A stretch of DNA of 64,000 nt from Pectinophora gossypiella. Its lineage: Eukaryota; Arthropoda; Insecta; Lepidoptera; Gelechiidae. The stretch spans positions 3,168,624 through 3,232,623 of the forward strand of contig NC_065431.1 of NCBI RefSeq assembly GCF_024362695.1. The letters are read 5' to 3'. Shown in pieces: positions 28,619 to 40,800 of this stretch. Every line of letters begins with the position of its first letter. The stretch's first letter is position 1. The notes beneath the pieces are model-generated. The model was not told the DNA's origin and made no database searches. It worked only from the letters and a program-made list of their open reading frames with translations. Both the position numbers and the translations under genes were made by a program.

Positions 28619-29476
28619 GTATAACGTTGCGTTCATTCAACCTTCTAATTCCATGGATTTCAGACATATGCATCTTTTATCTTTGTTTTTGAGTCTGCTA
28701 CTTATCGGATAAAATATGGATCAACGGGAAAGTAGGTAATTATCTCGCAGGAATTATACAACACCATCTAAATTTTTTTTGAGGAACTTGCCTTAAAATG
28801 TCCCTCATTGACTAGACATCTTGCCATTTTTCCTATGGGTTCTAAGGTCAATGACCGACTTCACCAATCTGGCGGCAGTGTTATTAAGTCGAGTCTCTTG
28901 GCATGGCTTGTAACGACTGCGTAAATACATACCTATAGTAAACTGAAACTGAACGCTTGAAGTGTTTTTAAAAAAACCGAACCGTTTTCTTAGCAATCAG
29001 CTGATCCTTGAAGGATGTCTTTGACCTCAAGACCATAGAGACATGTTTAATGTACCAACTAAACGCAAGTAGAGTTTGCTTTCCAACGAGGTAAATATTG
29101 GGTGAATTTATGCCACCGGAAGTACGGATAAATTCGGTTGTGCAAATATTTGAAAAAACGGGTAATTTTTCTTTTAGACTGATTTACGAATTAAGAATTA
29201 CATAACAAAAAGTACGTTTGACGTTTATTGAAGACGTCATATGTGTGTATTTCTGTAAAAAATCCATAGGAATATCGTTTTGTACTTTCGGTGCCGAAAA
29301 TTCATCCAGTTCATTCGCACGAGTTGTTACAATCAAAACCAAAGTGACAGTGAACAGGTGCAGTAAGTGTTAGTTTAAGGAGTTTATTTAGTAGGAATAT
29401 GCCAGGCATTTTTAAATCATGGTAAACAATTATTAATTGATTGCGTTACGCGTGATTATAAAACTATCCCTTTACG

Positions 29477-29623
29477 TACAGTCATGAGCAATATAATGTA
29501 CTCACTTTAGGACTCTGTCGCACTAACATATTTGACATTTAGTGAGACTTACAGTTCAATTTGTCAAAAAAGTTAGTGTGACATGGTACCAAAGTGTATA
29601 CATATTATTGCTCGTGACCGTAC
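29477..29623. mobile_element. GTAC MITE, same family
   Basis: GTAC occurs immediately on both sides (ACGTAC|AGTCATG ... GTGACC|GTACC). Internal sequence nearly identical to 28472-28618. Confidence 0.85.
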
Positions 29624-29809
29624 CTCAATTGGTTGTTAATTGATTTCCAAATCGGTTCGGGGTTTGAAAAGGTTACGTTGATTATTTCGTGTAAGTAATA
29701 AATGTAATGTAACCTATTTGCAACATCACTTTTGAAATAAAAAATGTATTTTAAATTAGAATAAATTGATATAAATTATAATATTTAAAATTTATTATTT
29801 AGCGAAAGG

Positions 29810-30188
29810 AGATTGACCAGAAGTGGTCCAAACGTCTACCACTAACGAGGCCTGTTTACCGAAATAGGTTACTAAATACTAAATCGCAGTCAAAAATATG
29901 CTGTCAGTAAAAAGTTTATGGTTTTGTGAAGAATCGTGTTTTTTAACCCTTTCACGGACAGAGAACATGGGTCAATGATGGTTCATAATAGGTAATATGA
30001 CACATTGGGATCGGAACGTCATTTGACGTTCTGTCCTTGAAAGAGGGGCAAACATATTCTTTACTGATGCATATTTTTTTTACTGCAGTTTGGAATGTAT
30101 TACTCAGTATTTAGTGACCTATTTCGGTAAACAAGCCTCGTCGGTGGTGGATATTTAGACCATGTCCCATACAACTTTGGTCAATCTT
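29810..30188. mobile_element. Imperfect hairpin element with a nested MITE
   Basis: Left arm AGATTGACCAGAAGTGGTCC ... GAGGCCTGTTTACCGAAATA, right arm the diverged complement ending TTTGGTCAATCT. The loop holds a 103-bp MITE (29943-30046). Confidence 0.75.
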
Positions 30189-30483
30189 CATTATTTCATT
30201 TCATTTAGACATTTGCGCACTTAAGCCAAGTAATTTGCTTTTTTAAGTGAAATCATAGATTTACTAATGAAATGCTCAGTGTGGCATTTTTAAACCCTTT
30301 ATTTAGAAGCTGAGAATCAGTTTAATAATCCAATATGGCATTTCTGAACAGAATCTGTTTTTAGCATTATTATTTTTATATATATTTTTTAATCTTATTT
30401 ATTAGAATAAATGCAACGGCTGCCACTGCCATCGCAACACGTATGCGTGGTGCGAAGATACGGTCCTGCTCGTTTAGAGACAG

Positions 30484-30627
30484 TTTCCTCGCGCGGTTTA
30501 TGCCTCGCACGGCAAATGCCTCGCGCGGAAAATGCCTCGCGCGGCAAATGCCTCGCGCGGCAAATGCCTCGCACGGAAAATGTCTCACGCAGCAAATGCC
30601 TCGCGCGGCACATGCCTCGCGAGACTG
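30484..30627 (+). repeat. 16-bp CG-rich minisatellite, about 9 units
   Basis: Units of ATGCCTCGCGCGGCAA with a few substitutions, in otherwise AT-rich DNA. Because 16 is not a multiple of three, all frames cycle, giving spurious 76-105 codon open frames on both strands. Confidence 0.92.
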
Positions 30628-31439
30628 TCCACTTAGTGTAGACGCGTCTAATGCCTTGGAAAAGCACATCCCAGATGTGTAAATTTTGCTCAAAATATTC
30701 TATAAAATTTATATTTTTATATATATTTGCATTTTATTATTGAATGTTATTTCTCATTTATTTTTTATGAATATATTATGGGAAAGTATTTCATATACCA
30801 TATCATAAAACATTATTATCATGATACAAATATAATAGTTTAATAAGATTAAATATTCATATTTTAAGTGGGTGTTATAATTTTAAAGCAAAGTATATTA
30901 TAAATAAATGTTACCTATATTATATTTTTGTATTCTATTTAGTACGTGAATTACTTAAAAATTAATTAAAATATGTAAAATATAGAATCTACTTTATATA
31001 GGCTGTGTTGAATAAAAATAGACGGAATTATGTAATAAGATATAAAAATATTCTAAAATCTATATTTCCTACTTAATTTAGTATGACGCATAATATATTT
31101 CTTTTTATTATGACCATGACACGCGCCTGAAGTAGGTAAAGAGTTTTATACATAATTATATTGGTATATACGTCGGAAGATGACTTAGTTATGAACAAAT
31201 TAAAAAAATAAGACCGCTACTTATCAAAAATAAAATAAGTATTTTTAATAAAAAAAGATTCGATTTTTGTAATCTTTATAAGTAATCCAGGGTATTAATA
31301 CAAATAATACTTGACAAAAGACTTCAAAAAAATGGACGTTTTTAATTTGGCCCGTATGTGCGTAATTAAATTACTATATATTATTCCTGAAAAAAAAAAC
31401 CGCAAAAATTATAACAGCAAAAACTGCATAAAAAATATT

Positions 31440-31875
31440 CAGTGATACGCCAGAGTGTTACCCAATAATCGACTGAATCTCGATTAATAATCGATTATAT
31501 TCTAAACCCCTTACAACGCCATCTATATTTGTTTGCGGAACGTGGCCTAGAAAGTCCCGCATTCTCATTATCCCTCTAGCATTATCACATTTTTCACAGG
31601 GTCCGCTTACCTAACCTGAAGATTTGACAGGTCCGGTTTTTTACAGAAGCGACTGCCTGTCTGACCTTCCAACCTGCGAAGGGAAAACCAGCTCAACACA
31701 GGTTAGGTCACATACCTCCGAAAATCTCGGGAACGTGGGTATATTCTAAACCCCTTAATAATCGATATTTAGATTCTTTATCGATAATCGATTATTCGGC
31801 AACACTTGAGACATATTTGATGACAGACCTCATTTAATAATGTACTTATAATGATTTTGTTTAATCATATCAAAT
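31440..31875. repeat. Inverted copy of the 13.6-14.0 kb repeat, left part
   Basis: Contains the SINE-E-like block on the - strand (GAAGATTTGACAGGTCCGGT) and the TCGATAATCGATTATTCGGC motif. It continues at 32773-32880 beyond the inserted element. Confidence 0.75.
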
Positions 31876-32772
31876 GGGTACGTATTTGAATATCTAAAAT
31901 TGAAATACTTTACGTAAACATACCTACGTTCAGAATCCCTAAAATCATTATACCTAATGGTTTTTCTAATTAAATTCAAAATACCGCAAGTTTAAAATGT
32001 CAAATGGATTATGCTACCTAAGTTCATAAAGCTAAAACTTGAAATATCTACGTTTAAAATCCCTTAAATTGATGTACCTCAAAGTTTATTGACCTAAATT
32101 CAAAATACTGTTAGTATGTGAAGATCAAAAGGTATAAGCAAAAAGAAACACGACCTATTACAGTATTAAATTTTAATCAACATAATGGTTATCAAAAATA
32201 AAAGTGTAATTTTCTACTTAGTAATACAAAGGTACAGAAATAATACAGTACACTAAAGTACGATAATAACCAACAAAAATTACAACTCCGATGATAATTA
32301 TACGATAATTGACTTATCTTATAAATCAAATTATTATTTAAATTAAACCTAACATATTAATCATTACAGATTTTCTGCAATAGCTCGCAATAGATCCACG
32401 TGGCTGTATTCAGGAATTTTTTTTAATATGTTGTCAATTTTTCTCAACTTGTAATGACCTTTTCTCATCCGTTTTTTTGGTACTGCTTTTTTGCTCGCGG
32501 CGCCCGAACTACTATTTAAGAAAAACGCTCACGAGTGATGCATCATTTAGGTATTTTGACCACTGGGTATTTTAAACGTTGGTGTTATAACTGTAGATAT
32601 TTTATTACATTAGACATTTAGTCCATTAGTTTTTTTAAACTTAGGTACTTATTTTATAAGTCGGCGTTATAAGCTAAGGTATTATAAACCATTAGGTATA
32701 ATGATTTTAGGGATTCTGAACGTAGGTATTTTACGTAAAGTATTTCAATTTTAGATATTCAAATACGTACCC
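31876..32772. mobile_element. 897-bp TIR element with 8-bp target duplication
   Basis: Begins GGGTACGTATTTGAATATCT and ends AGATATTCAAATACGTACCC, with inverted ends of about 90 bp and internal sub-terminal repeats of the form ACCTAC..TTAAAATCCCT. TATCAAAT flanks both ends. The repeat it interrupts is present uninterrupted near 13.69 kb with a single TATCAAAT. No transposase frame; non-autonomous. An 8-bp duplication fits hAT, P or Merlin; the ends do not decide. Confidence 0.9.
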
Positions 32773-33649
32773 TATCAAATTGATGTATCATTATCCTAAA
32801 AAAACTATAAGATCCGTTAGACTATTTTAAGGATACCACACGTAAACACGTTACGGCGTCGCAACGTGCCTCGATGTACATGACGATTTAGCAATTGTGA
32901 CTTTTTTAATAAGTTATAAATTTTTAAAATTGCGCCACCGAAATTAATTAAAAATATAATATACAAAAATGCACCCGTTTACGCGCGTGAGTCCTTAGGT
33001 ATGGTATGTGACATAATTTTACTTAAGTACATTTAAGGGTATGATTGTTAAGGGGAAAATGAATTGGAAATCTATGTAAGTAAGTGAGTATACGTAATTG
33101 TAATTAAACCTAAATTGCGCGCAGTAAAGCGTTTTTAAAAAAACAAACGGACTATGACTTAATTATAAAGTCTAGGCGCACGCGCCGAAGTCACCTAATT
33201 TGCGGGAAAATGGCGGTCGCGCGACGTTGCATACGATGTCAATCAAAGATTTGTAAAACGCGAAAATTTCGGCGCGTGCGGTTCGTGTAGCTACGCGTTT
33301 ACCTATAGCAGGTACTTATTGTCCTGTCCAACTTATACCTAAATCAGAGCCTCAAAAAACACATGCCAACAGGCTTTCAAACAGTAACTAATTTAAAATT
33401 AACTATGGTAATAGGAACTAATTTTGTAAAATTATTCAGTTTTAATTTTGTCTGAATCCATTGTGCCTTGAGAATATAAAGATGAGATTGCTGTTGACTT
33501 AAATGTGTTAGAAATAAAAGAATGTTGATATGATTCTCGAATTTTCTTTCCGTAATCCCTACCTTGATTCTATCTCCTTTTTACCGGGTCTATGTTTCAA
33601 AGGACGATATTGTATATACGATCCTGATCGCTTATTATTGAGCCTCTAT

Positions 33650-33890
33650 AGACCCCTGAAGACGTTGAGCGTTGTGCTCACGATCCGGCGGTCCTGGGTT
33701 CGAATCCCGGTGGGGACAAATCACAAAAATCACTTTGTGATCCCTAGCTTGGTTAGGACATTACATGCTGATCACCTGATTGTCCAAATAGTAAGATGAT
33801 CCGTGCTTCGGAAGGCACGTTAAGCCGTTGCTCCCGGTTACTACTTACTGATGTAAGTAAGTAGTCGTTACATGGGCCATGTCAGGGGTG
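33650..33890 (+). mobile_element. SINE-A, 3' tail truncated
   Basis: GCTCACGATCCGGCGGTCCT, GGGTTCGAATCCCGG, CACTTTGTGATCC, core TGCTTCGGAAGGCACGTTAA, ending at CATGTCAGGGG. Confidence 0.8.
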
Positions 33891-34920
33891 CATGTTGATA
33901 TTGTATTTTTTTTTTATGGCAATGGGTCGCTTAGGTATTGTATTTTTATAACCAAGGATTTTGCCTTCGTTCTCATAATATTATATTCTCAAAATATTAC
34001 ATTCGCAAAACATTACGTTCGCAATTTGCACGTATACTGTTTGGTCACCATAACATTTCTCTTCAAAAAAGAATGAAATTTTATAGAACCCTACCTTCTA
34101 GCATAGTCGTATACGTTCGTTGTCTCCAGCATCACACCTCTAGCCGATTTGGTTCCACACAAATGGACGATACAGTTCTGAAATTCCGAGTCTAGCATCA
34201 CTACACTTTCATATTTAAGAAACCCGTTTCATCACTCGCGACGCTAAACTATAAAGTTTCTTTACCTTATTCAGAGAAATAATAAATACTGAGCAAATCG
34301 TTTTGCTTCCAAAACATCGTTGGAGGTACTCAGAAAATAGTATCACTTTAATTTAGGTAGGTACTCGACGAGCCAATACTACCCGACGCGCCGCAAGTTA
34401 ATGCTGGTTTGTAATTGGCCAGAATAGGCCAGTTTCCAACTAGTCAAATCAGTTACTTTTTACTAAATGTCAAAAGAAATTACTATGGAATTTGTATGAA
34501 AAAGCACACTAAAAATTCATAAATAATTTAAATAGGAAAAATAAAATGTCTTTATTTAGTAATTTCTTCATAATTTAATAATTTATTCAGAATTTATCTT
34601 AAACCTAGTACACGACCCAATGAGTGAATGACAGACGCTCTGCTATTGGTCGAAATTCAAACAACAACGTAACCATAGACTAAAGTTATGCTATAGTTTT
34701 TTTTTTTGCATCCTAACAGGTGTAGGTATTCGTAGATGTTAGGAATCAGAATCATTTCAATCAATCAATAATACTTTATTGCACAACGACATAAACATAC
34801 GCATAAAAACATAAGTACAATAGGCGGCCTTATTGCTAAATAACAATTAATCAATGAATCATTTATTCATCGTAATTATCAAGGATAAACTTGTTGAAGG
34901 TCAATGTAACAAGGTTGAAC

Positions 34921-36375
34921 TGGCCCCGATTCCTGCAAACACCTAATTTTACTGTTATAGCTGTCATTTTCTTATCCACCGAAAAGGAAAGGGATGGATG
35001 ATTGACAGCTCTTAATTTTAGGAAGAATGAGTAAATTAATGATGTGATGCTTCGTCGCCACGCCACGCGCGCAATTTTAGAATAAATAATACACAAAATA
35101 TGTTCGTAAATTGTTCGTTATTTGTTCTATATTGAAAAAAATGTACTATAGTAGATTAAGAAATAATAAATAAAATATGTGGCGTTGCGGCGAAGCCTAC
35201 TTTCTGCCCACGCCACACTTAATGAGATTTAATAAGGTCTTCTATGGTTCCAAATACATCATTAAATAAATGTACTGTTATTGTTCGTTGCATTAAACTT
35301 ATAATTCTAGGAAATAAATAGACAGAACAAGAAATAATTAAAAAATAAAAATAAGGAGTGGTAACTTTCGATGTATAAGTTCACTAGCAATACGCACAAT
35401 GAACGTTTGCATTGAGAGAAACATCAGGCGTTTATTCAGTTAGTTTCCATCACAAACTATTTTCTACTAATTACTACTACTAATTTTACTATAATTTTTT
35501 TATTATACTAATTTTTTACTAATAATACGTAAATAAAAATAAAAATTGTTAATTTTTTATAGGTTTAATTCCCTATGTGTAAAAATCTTCAGAATTATTT
35601 ACTTATACTCGTTACTTTGGTTAGCCTTAAGATCAAAGGATGTACACATAATTTAATTGTTTGTGTGATGTGCAGAGAACAAAATATGATTTACTATATA
35701 AATAGATAAACGCCCTTTTTTTTATCCTTTCCTTATTTTTAATTACTTCTCTATATTTCTTGAAACTGTATGTTTAATAAAACTAACAATAACAGTACAT
35801 TAATTTATTTAATTTATATGGAATTTGACCAATAACGCCTGATGTTTCTCTCAATGCAAACGTTCATTGTGCGTATTGCTAGTGAACTTATACATCGAAA
35901 GTTACCACTCCTAATTTTTATTTTTTTTATTTTTTCTTGTTCTATTTATTTCCTAGAATTATAAGTTTAATGCAACGAACAATAACAGTACATTTATTTA
36001 ATGATGTATTTGGAACCATAGAAGACCTTATTAAATCTCATTAAGTGTGGCGTGGGCAGAAAGTAGGCTTCGTCGCAACGCCACATATTTTATTTATTAT
36101 TTCTTAATCTACTATAGTACATTTTTTTTCAATATAGAACAAATAACGAACAATTTACGAACATATTTTGTGTATTATTTATTCTAAAATTGCGCGCGTG
36201 GCGTGGCGACGAAGCATCACACAATTAATGGATAACCCGGGAGAATCAAAAAGTTATCTCGCTGGTATGCAAACCGTTTGACGTGTGCGTATTTAATTCA
36301 CCAGCATTGTTTTCTCATTCATTTTTTAAAATTACATCTGTCAATTATCCCTCCCGAATAAGAAAATTGAATATA
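34921..36375. mobile_element. TIR MITE (TGGCCCCGATTCCTG family) split by a fold-back insertion
   Basis: Left half 34921-35041 and right half from 36223 (AATTAATGGATAACCCGGGA). Intact copies read GAGTAAATGAATGAATAACC across this point. The right end is degraded. Confidence 0.8.
35042..36222. mobile_element. 1181-bp fold-back element with about 400-bp arms
   Basis: Left end ATGTGATGCTTCGTCGCCAC, right end the complement (GTGGCGACGAAGCATCACAC). The arms are nearly identical over about 400 bp (35042-35450 with 35825-36222) around a loop of about 375 bp. AATTAATG flanks both sides. No coding potential. The RNA would fold into a very long duplex. Confidence 0.92.
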
Positions 36376-37030
36376 GAATGTGATAATTAAAAAGGGTTTT
36401 TAATAGATGCAGCCAGAAAATGTAATGTCCTAATGGATTTTAGTAGACTAAATTTGTCTCGTAAATTATAATAAAATGAATAACATCTAAGTAGTTACAG
36501 TATTTATTACTAATAAGAATAATTAAGAACCTATTTTACATTTAGTACTAAGAACTAAAGAAAACTATAATTAATAAATAAATGAAGCGGTTGATGAATG
36601 TGGAGGAAGCAAGAGAAGTGTCAGGATCGAAGCAAATGGAATTCCATAGTCTCTGCTTACCCCGGTGGGAAATAGGCGTGAGTTTATGTACCTATGTATA
36701 ATTAATAAACAAATCAGAAGTAGGTCTAAATCAAGAATAGTAATAAACACGACAATAAATTATAATTAAATCGACGCTTCTCATTAAAATAATTCAAGCG
36801 CCTCACTGGTTTATGTTTCGTTTAAGGATTATCAGAAAAATATGAAATACGAGTTGTAGGCATAATAAATGAATTGTTATTTTACAGTTGGTATAAAAAT
36901 ATTATTCTTGATATTTTAAATCCTTAATGTTAATGTTCCAAATTCAAATTGTATTTAAACTCGCGTTTTGTTAGGCGAAAACAGTTTCGATTTTTTAATG
37001 ATAAATTGAATATTATTTAGTAAAATAAAT

Positions 37031-37379
37031 GGCGCTGATTCCATACCAAATACCATCTAATTTTATTTTAAGTTAGTCACTTTCTCCGCCGAAAAGGAAG
37101 GCGGAAGGGTAATCGACAGGCATAACATTTATAAAACACACGTCATTTTAGGTAAAAAAACCAACCATCTTAAAATTTTACATTGATCAATTATTAGAAT
37201 TAAGTTGACAGCAGACATCAAACAGGTTGCATATCAGCGAAATGCCAATTTTATTCGCCCGGTTCGTTCTTTCATTTATAAATTAACAGCTGTCAATAAT
37301 CCATCCCTTTCCTTTTCAATGGATAAGAAAATGACAGGTATAACTTAAAATAAAATTAAGTGTCTGCAGGAATCAGGGC
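37031..37379. mobile_element. TIR MITE, TGGCCCCGATTCCTG family, diverged
   Basis: Ends GGCGCTGATTCC and GTGTCTGCAGGAATCAGGGCC; internal CGAAAAGGAAGGCGGAAGGG. Lies just beyond the 3' end of anoctamin 1. Confidence 0.75.
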
Positions 37380-37529
37380 CCATATTTTATTCATTATTTT
37401 TACATGGTTTATTATCAAAATTAAACCACATAACGGGTTCTTACCGCGTTGAAATCAGGGATATGAGACTCCCCATATTTCGACACTGTTGCAAGTGCCA
37501 TGATATCACGGGATGACTGATGACCATAT

Positions 37530-37535
37530 TTTATT
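37530..37535 (-). promoter_or_regulatory. Candidate poly(A) signal of anoctamin 1
   Basis: AATAAA on the - strand, about 85 bases after the stop codon and the first such hexamer downstream. Position fits; no transcript evidence. Confidence 0.4.
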
Positions 37536-37619
37536 AACTAGTACGTTATTGATTATAATTATTATTATCAAGTGACAAAATCGGTCCTGGCCAGGCGCTC
37601 AGGTGGGTAATATTTCAGA

Positions 37620-37835
37620 TCATTGATCTTTAGGTTTGGACGCCTCTTCTGGCGGCTTTGTCTTCTCCTCCTTTAGCTTGTTTTCTTTCAGTTGAATGTA
37701 TTGTTCTATCTCTCCCGGTTCCCGGCCGATGTGGAACTGCCTCAAGGTCTCTTCCAGTTCTTTCGTGATCTCGAGTTCTTCGCTGGCCTTCTCGATGTGG
37801 TGCGTTACAAACAAGCCAGCTGTCACTGTCATCAA
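37620..37835 (-). CDS. Anoctamin 1 exon 20: C-terminus and stop
   Basis: Seventy-one codons plus TGA: LMTVTAGLFVTHHIEKASEE, ITKELEETLRQFHIGREPGE, then a charged Lys/Glu-rich tail ending KPKDQ. The paralogue at 61256-61432 ends the same way. The acceptor is TTTTACAG. Confidence 0.93.
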   Translation of the reverse strand: MMTVTAGLFVTHHIEKASEELEITKELEETLRQFHIGREPGEIEQYIQLKENKLKEEKTKPPEEASKPKDQ

Positions 37836-40800
37836 CTGTAAAATAAATATTTTTTTTTTGTTGTTATACATACATAGCATCACGCTTATATCTCCAAAGG
37901 GGTAGGCAGACGTGTATGTTTAAGCGTCTGGCCACTATTTACTTAAGTAAAGTCTCCAACATGTGTGACGTCTGGCGCCATAAGAGCGAGGGGACGTGAG
38001 GTAAACCTAGCTCAGCCGTTGGTGGGGAGCGGAGAGTTGCCGTTCTATAGGTAGTATTATTCCTTATTCTATGGTAGACGGAACATGCCTGGGAACACAC
38101 ATTATACTTATTTTTTTTTTTCATAGGTACGAGTAGGTATATGTTTGTTTATACGAGCCATGGTAGCCCAGTTGGTAGAACGCTTGCCTCTCACCTTGAG
38201 GTCGCAGGTTAGAATCCAGCACAAACCTAAACCAATGATTCTCGAATTTGTTTTCGAATTAATATTTGAATCATAAATGACTAGCACGCGCTCAGCGGTG
38301 AAGGAAAACATCATGAGGAAACACACATTCCCGAGAAACACAATTTTCGGAGGTATGTGACCTAACCTGTAGTGGGCTGGTTTTCCCTTCGCGGGTTGGA
38401 AGGTCGGACAGGCAGTCGCCTCTGTAAAAACCGGACCTGTCAAATCTTCAGGTTAGGTAAGCGGACCGTGTGAAAAACGGTATAATGCTAGGAAGATGAG
38501 GTAGGTAACATACTTACTAAAAATATTAAAACGACTAGAGCCTGATGCCAATTAATGTACCACTTCCCGGCTTGCGGTTGATACGTGTACGGAATCGGTT
38601 TCCCCTCACTGATAATTCTATTGTATTGACCTGGAATACCAACACAATTCAGGGTGTAAGTGACACCGTAACGAATACTCAGGGGGATGATTCAGGCCAT
38701 GATTCAGAGAATAATCAGCTGAATCGTCCCTCTTAGTATTCGTTACGATGTCACTTACGCCCCGAACAAGTACATACGGTAGCCATACAAGTAGGTATGG
38801 GTGTTAGTGACAACGTAAAGAATACTGAGGGTGATGATTCAGACCATGATTCTGAGTTGTTATCAAGAGGAATGTCTTGTCAAAAAATTCATGAAATTGT
38901 GTTTTTTTTTTTAATTATTTTCCGATCCATACTTTTGCGACGCAAAATTCCACTTGATATCAACTCAGAGTCATGGTCTGAATCATCCTTCAAAGTTTTC
39001 GTTACGATGACACTAACAGCCTGTATATATATAAAAATCATTAAATTTTAAGTAAATCTTTTACTTAATGTTTATTGCCTAGCAAAGTAAATTAAAAACA
39101 TTGGTCGTCGGTATTTTTTTTACGAAATGGTAATGCAGGGCGGGATGACGTCATCTGGGCTACCCTTGAAATGTTCGCTGTCACTTTTGAGCATACCTGG
39201 GGCCTGTTTAATAAAACTTACAATTGTAAATTACAATGACAATTTGATGTACATTGCGGAGTGTGTGATCACGAATATTTTGCAGTTTCATATTAGCTAC
39301 GCAATGAACACCAAATTGTCATTGTAATTTACAATTGTAAGTTTTATAAAACAGGCCCCTGGTTTTCTTATACCATGCTGAAAACAATGTAACCGCCTTT
39401 TCGACAAATTACATTCAGATGCGATCTTTCATAACTAAACTACGCTATTCAGAGGCGGAGGACAGGAGTCCTAGTATGGCTTTGTGATAGACTACTCTGG
39501 GCGCCACCCCACTTGCGCGTGGAAGGCAAGAGGGAAACCACTGCCCTGTTTTTCCCTAAAAAGTAGCGTGGAAAATGCAGCACCGACAAGAGCGTTGCTC
39601 TTAAATTGATGACGATGAAACTACGCAATAGACACGATATTGTCAATCTAGGTAAAAAAAGTGCTCCCAATATTTATTTTATTAACGAGGAAATTTTCAA
39701 ACTACGTTCCTTAAAAACAATTTATAAATGTTTCTTTGTTTATCCTGCTAATTTCATGGATAACAGTCATACGCATCTTTTATCTCTTTTTTATGTGTGG
39801 GTGGACCGCTGGGAGTCGCCATTGATGGCGCGATGGTTGCGACTACACGCACACATACCTCCTCCCGCTAGACGACACTAATTTTCATAATTTGTTTTCA
39901 TAAATAAATATTAGTCTACTAACATTAGGATTAAGTACTATGTTACTAACATCTATGGACAATAGTCTGAAAATAAAGATTTTAAATTTGAATTTATCTT
40001 TTTTTTTTTGAGTATAAATGATGACCCTGTTTATTACGCCCAGACACAATTACATCTTCCACGCATTATTATTCGAATCAAAATAGAGAGAAGCAATAAA
40101 GGTAGCAACGTAATCTGATCCAAATATCAAGCAATAATCATTTATAAATATGCTTCTGCCATTACTTTTTACAAAGCACCTCGTTTCACACAGACACTAC
40201 ACATTGACGTTATCGTACACGCGCATCTGTGTGTGTGACGTCTGACGCCATACGATTGAAGACTAAAGTAAGACCGAGGGGGTGAGGTAATCCTAGCTCA
40301 GCCGCTGGTGGGGAGGGGAGAGTTGCCGTTCCATACGTAGTATTATCCCTTATTGTATGGTAGAGGAAACATGCCTGGGAACATGCAGAAGTCTGGTACT
40401 GTGTCGTTGGGACCAGGACCTATATCCAGCTCATTGTCAACTAGTTTCGTGTCCTGAAACAAAGAAACATTGTAAGGACATTTCAAGTTACCCCGATCTC
40501 GACCCCGCCGTGGTCGACGATTTCCCTCAACCAGCGCTTGTCGCTATCGACCCACTACGGTCGATTCATTCATTCAAATATAAACCTCTCAGACGACGCC
40601 CTGAGGCGAGGTTCGCGCCCAACTGGGCACCCTCAGGCCTGTTGTCTTTAATTTTGTACATGATGATTTACTCATTTAATCATGTAGAATCGTCCCCCTC
40701 AGTATTTGGTACGGTGTCACTAATACTTTGAATACCACGTAAAGGCCTGTTTCCAGATCAAGACCCTGGACGGGTCCATGGCCGCGGCCCGCCCAGGAAT

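Larger units (their letters stand above)
28310..37619. other. Gene-free interval between convergent genes
   Basis: I see no exon here. It holds two GTAC MITEs, a hairpin with a nested MITE, a 16-bp minisatellite, AT-rich sequence, two large inverted-repeat elements, a SINE-A and TIR MITEs. A candidate AATAAA for the receptor mRNA lies near 29698. Confidence 0.7.

Noticed and set aside
30484..30627. CRISPR-like array
   Set aside because: Head-to-tail 16-bp units with no spacers, in a eukaryotic genome.
30376..30693. Overlapping open frames of 76-105 codons on both strands
   Set aside because: They arise from the 16-bp minisatellite, whose unit length cycles the frame; no homology beyond the repeat.
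37620..37883. Anoctamin last exon starting upstream at 37883
   Set aside because: The extra N-terminal residues are intron sequence before the TTTTACAG acceptor; phase and the paralogue support 37835.
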